A stretch of 64,000 nt of DNA, taken from positions 248,001-312,000 of the forward strand of contig CAVSBG010000006.1 of the NCBI GenBank assembly GCA_963726125.1, written 5' to 3'. Below, piece by piece: positions 61,235 to 64,000 of this stretch. The notes beneath the pieces were generated by a model. It was not told the origin of the DNA, ran no database searches, and saw nothing but the letters and a program-made list of their open reading frames with translations. Made by a program: the position numbers and the translations under genes. Source of the stretch: JAMXLO01 sp963726125. Its GTDB lineage: Bacteria > Pseudomonadota > Alphaproteobacteria > Acetobacterales > Acetobacteraceae. How positions within the stretch are numbered: position 1 is the stretch's first letter; every line of letters begins with the position of its first letter.

Positions 61235-61238
61235 CTAG
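61012..61238 (+). pseudogene. possible fragment of a secreted glycosidase-like protein
   Basis: A plus-strand frame from about 61012 reads SDAVTRTSTLTNSLG, then after a one-base shift near 61070 continues ANTHIDFNASGYQSLATVES and ALRYLGFTNGRDSVQSS before stopping at 61238. The style recalls the N-terminal region of secreted RTX-type glycosidases (H-D-F...VESALxYLGxxxxRD), but the rest is absent. Low confidence; it may be an unrelated chance frame. Confidence 0.3.
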
Positions 61239-64000
61239 CCTCCACCCCAGCCGAATCGGATGGCACCGTGTGCCGCCAATTCGTCAAGGCTGGTGTTGAT
61301 CCCAGCCAACGTCGCGACCACACTGCCACCGCCGAGGCCACTCGGGTCAACACTGATCGTGGTGTTACCGCCGTCCCCACTTACGCCGACAAAGTTGGCA
61401 ATCGTGCTGGGGTCACCGTTCCACGCAGAGCCTGCCAGCAACTTGTGCAGATCCAGCATGTCACCGTTGCTCAGCCCGAACCCGGTAATCGTCTCCGGCG
61501 CGGACCCCACGCCAGGCAGCGTCACCGTGTCATTGCCTGCTGACGCATCAACCACCGACGAACCCGCAACGAACTGCATATCAGGCGCACCGACGGTGTT
61601 GGCATTGACCGGCGGATCCAGAATGAGCGTGCCGCCGTTGCCGTCCGACACCAGCTGGAAACTTGCCGTCGTATAGTTGCCGGTGAAGTTCAGCGTCGCA
61701 ACGGTTGCCGCCGCCGCATTGGTGACAGTCAGCACGCCACTGGAGGCGGTCCCACTGTAGCTCTTATTGGTCGCCACCGTGTTCAGCAGGTCGATCGCAT
61801 CGGAGTGCGCCGCGTCGGTCGCACCAAAACCCACCATCGTCGTGGTCACGCTGCCCGGCGTGCCGAGCATCAGTGTGCCGTTGCTCTTGTCAGTGAAGTT
61901 GACCGTGCCCCCGGCCAGCGCGCCATCGACACGCAGCGTGCCCGCCTTGTTGATGATCAGCGACCCGGTGTTGGTGAGCTGGTCGGGGTCGAGCGTGAGC
62001 GTGTCGTTGTTGCCGACGATGATCGAGCCGTTGTTCATTAATGAACCCTCGGTGATCAGGAATTGGCCGCCGGCATAGTTGGCCATGATCTTGCCGCCGT
62101 TGACCATCTCGTCTCCCAGATTGCGCGCTCCGATAACATTCACGAACGCCCCGACCTGATTGATCGTCAACTTGCTTCCCAGCGTCAGTATTGCGCCGAC
62201 CGCGCCAGGATCGGTCTGGAACAGCGTGCTGCCGAGCGCCTCGCCATTGCCCATGTTCAACGTGAAGTTATCGAACGTCTCAGTGCCAGCCGCGAACAGG
62301 ACGGCGGCGGCGCCGGTCAGGTTGGCGACGCCTGCGCCGGTACCGGCGAGGTTGGTCAGCGTGAACCCGCCCGTCACCGTCAGGTTGGATTGCGACGCCG
62401 AGAGGTTGAGCATCCCTTGGTAGGTCACCCCGTTGAACACCGCACCGCCGCCGCCCGAGTGAGGCGGACCGAAGAACCACATGCCGTTCCCAGCATCATG
62501 CACGATGACGCTGTTGAACGTGCCCGTGTCCTGCAGGGTTCCGAGCGCAGTTCCTGTCCCGACATTCAGCGTGTCGCCAGCGCCCTGCAGCGTACCCTGG
62601 AAAATGAGCTTGCCGCTGCTGGACCCGGTGATCGTCTCCAAACTCCCGGTCGTTGTCGTGCCGAATATATTGATCGTCGCGCCGGTCTCGGTGATCGCGC
62701 CGGTGCTCGACCAGGTGCTTGCACCGAACAGTTGCCCGAGATTGAACACACCACCGGTCGTGACGTTCACCGAGCCGCTGTTGGTCAAGGTGGAGGCCGC
62801 GATCGACAGCGCATCGCCAGCGCCAACGTTGATGATGCCCTGGTTGTTGAAGATCAAGCCAGCGCCATTGCCACCAATCGTCAAAGCACCGCCGGCGACC
62901 TTCGCCGAGATGCTGCCCTGATTGATGATCGTGTTGCCAGAGCCATTGAAGCCTGCGCCGATCGTGGCGCTGCCGCCGGTGTGGACAACGTTCAGCTTGC
63001 TGCCAAGCGTCAGCACGGCGGCGCCACCCGCGTTGGCGATGGCCAGTATGGATGCTCCGCCACCGATGTCGAGCAGCGCATTGTCCAAGGTCTGCGTGCC
63101 CTCAAAATTCATCGTGCTGCCCGAGCCGGTCAGCAGGACCTTGGCGGCTCCGCTGCCGTTGAATCCCTTCAGCGTCAGGCCGTTGAGCACCGTGACCGTC
63201 GAGCCCGCCGCACTGAGGTCCATCGTCCCCTGGTAGGTGACGTGGTTCAGCGTGGACTGGAACCCCTGGAACGCGATGCCGGCGCCGGCATCGTTCACTG
63301 TCGCGTTGGCGATCGACCCCGTCAGCACCAGGGCACCGAGCTTCGAACCCGTGCCGACGTTCAATGCCGTCGCACTGTTGCCGTTGTCGAACGATCCGGC
63401 GAGCGTCACCGTGCCGCCTGATCGGGTGATCTCAGCGAAGTTCGCCTGTGTGACCGGGCCGTTCATGGTGATGGCACCGCCGGTCTCGCTGAGCACGCCG
63501 CTGCTGGTCCAGGTGAACTGCGTGGCGCCGAAGGACGGCCCGAGATTGAGCGTGCCGCCGGCGGTCACTGTCACCGAGCCTGTGTTGGCGAACGTGCTCG
63601 GCGAGAACGAGTTGGCGGAGCCAATTGTCAGGATGCCGCCGCTGACACTGACCATGCCGCTATTGCTGAAGCTGCTAGCCGTCACCGATACGGAGTCGCC
63701 ATTGCTGACCGAGATGCCGCCCTGATTGGTGAAGCCGCCGCCTGATATGCTCAGCATTCCTCCCTTCAGCCCGGCGGTGATGCTGCCCTGGCTGATGATG
63801 CTGCCTGTCTGGCCGAACCCACCGGTCTGGCTGGTGATCGAGGAAAAGCCGGTCGTGCTGTCGGAGCTGAGCGTATGGGTGATGCTCAGATTCTTGCCCA
63901 GCGTCAGGAGGGCTGGAACCGTGGTGAATTGTCCAGGAGCGGTTCCCGCAGTGAGCGTAGCGCCACCGAGGCTGACCTTGGCGTTGTCGAGCAGGAAGCT
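61235..64000 (-). CDS. giant repetitive adhesin with type I secretion C-terminus, 5' end outside window
   Basis: At least 921 residues are visible and the frame stays open to the right edge. It is made of long beta-strand repeats rich in Gly, Ser, Thr, Asn. A module of about 170-250 residues (VTYQGTMDLSAAGSTVTVLN, LTGSGSTMNFEGTQTLDNA, LTLGSKLNVVHTGGSATIGA) recurs as VTYQGMLNLSASQSNLTVTG, FAAGTETFDNFTLNMG, LTLGSKLTINQVGAF. The last about 110 residues (NDTVTLPGVGSAPETITGFG, GDMLDLHKLLAG, GGNTTISVDPSGLGGGSVVA) match the C-terminal target domain of type I secreted proteins. It is likely exported by an ABC transporter/HlyD/TolC system to the surface or biofilm. No secretion genes lie in view. Confidence 0.8.
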   Translation of the reverse strand, partial: SFLLDNAKVSLGGATLTAGTAPGQFTTVPALLTLGKNLSITHTLSSDSTTGFSSITSQTGGFGQTGSIISQGSITAGLKGGMLSISGGGFTNQGGISVSNGDSVSVTASSFSNSGMVSVSGGILTIGSANSFSPSTFANTGSVTVTAGGTLNLGPSFGATQFTWTSSGVLSETGGAITMNGPVTQANFAEITRSGGTVTLAGSFDNGNSATALNVGTGSKLGALVLTGSIANATVNDAGAGIAFQGFQSTLNHVTYQGTMDLSAAGSTVTVLNGLTLKGFNGSGAAKVLLTGSGSTMNFEGTQTLDNALLDIGGGASILAIANAGGAAVLTLGSKLNVVHTGGSATIGAGFNGSGNTIINQGSISAKVAGGALTIGGNGAGLIFNNQGIINVGAGDALSIAASTLTNSGSVNVTTGGVFNLGQLFGASTWSSTGAITETGATINIFGTTTTGSLETITGSSSGKLIFQGTLQGAGDTLNVGTGTALGTLQDTGTFNSVIVHDAGNGMWFFGPPHSGGGGAVFNGVTYQGMLNLSASQSNLTVTGGFTLTNLAGTGAGVANLTGAAAVLFAAGTETFDNFTLNMGNGEALGSTLFQTDPGAVGAILTLGSKLTINQVGAFVNVIGARNLGDEMVNGGKIMANYAGGQFLITEGSLMNNGSIIVGNNDTLTLDPDQLTNTGSLIINKAGTLRVDGALAGGTVNFTDKSNGTLMLGTPGSVTTTMVGFGATDAAHSDAIDLLNTVATNKSYSGTASSGVLTVTNAAAATVATLNFTGNYTTASFQLVSDGNGGTLILDPPVNANTVGAPDMQFVAGSSVVDASAGNDTVTLPGVGSAPETITGFGLSNGDMLDLHKLLAGSAWNGDPSTIANFVGVSGDGGNTTISVDPSGLGGGSVVATLAGINTSLDELAAHGAIRFGWGGG

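Noticed and set aside
60521..61543. 340-codon plus-strand frame over gatC and the adhesin end
   Set aside because: Arg/Pro/Ser-rich antisense shadow crossing two well-supported genes.
62063..63421. 452-codon frame antisense to the adhesin
   Set aside because: Arg-rich composition and no family features; mirror of the repetitive adhesin codons.

Overview
The window is GC-rich bacterial chromosome. It carries one complete rRNA operon in the alphaproteobacterial order 16S, tRNA-Ile, tRNA-Ala, 23S, 5S, initiator tRNA-Met. The 16S sequence and the gene content (LDH2-type dehydrogenase, M20 amidohydrolase, many SDR, VOC, TauD and GST genes, GatCAB) fit the Acetobacteraceae (Rhodospirillales) best. 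The family is inferred from the rRNA and genus is not resolved. I saw no prophage, integrase, transposase or CRISPR array. The only recognisable mobile DNA is the decayed tail of a group II intron.

Layout. 1-5.2 kb: catabolic genes (alpha/beta hydrolase, SDR, MHS-type transporter) and a divergent pair of citrate synthase homologues, one fused to an N-terminal HTH domain; each has lost a different conserved catalytic residue. 5.5-13.7 kb: tRNA-Tyr, a GDSL esterase autotransporter, VOC protein, aat, a secreted Pro-rich protein, msrQ, and azoR divergent from a LysR regulator. 13.8-19.2 kb: small dimeric alpha/beta-barrel enzymes (ABM, EthD, GYD), an LVIVD beta-propeller, an SPFH/NfeD pair and small proteins. 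19.4-26.2 kb: an AT-richer coding remnant, TMEM175 channel, DUF6790 protein, frameshifted NodT-type outer-membrane factor, TauD dioxygenase, M20 amidohydrolase, frameshifted AraC regulator and a GFA protein. 26.3-36.6 kb: group II intron remnant, orphan ABC binding protein, GST, DHA2 exporter, frameshifted MmgE/PrpD gene, a DUF6311-like membrane protein, an LDH2 dehydrogenase and tRNA-Ser. 36.8-41.3 kb: a large secreted G8-domain/beta-helix gene, frameshifted. 41.4-47.2 kb: rRNA operon (minus strand) with its terminator and a likely promoter. 47.3-61 kb: sugar-nucleotide epimerase (frameshifted) overlapping gmhA, a deleted acetoacetate decarboxylase overlapping bdhA, NHL propeller, PEP mutase family enzyme, HMG-CoA lyase-like enzyme, MscS channel, GST, TauD dioxygenase (frameshifted) and gatCAB. 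61.2-64 kb: the C-terminal part of a giant repetitive type I secreted adhesin that runs off the right edge.

Two patterns cut across the window. First, at least six unrelated genes carry one or two single-base frameshifts, nearly all apparent one-base insertions, which points either to residual assembly errors or to wide gene decay. Second, intergenic spaces hold several families of long palindromes: a perfect 44-bp inverted repeat, two oppositely oriented copies of a roughly 215-bp element, two further roughly 160-200 bp palindromes, and a C-rich/G-rich hairpin that recurs after genes.
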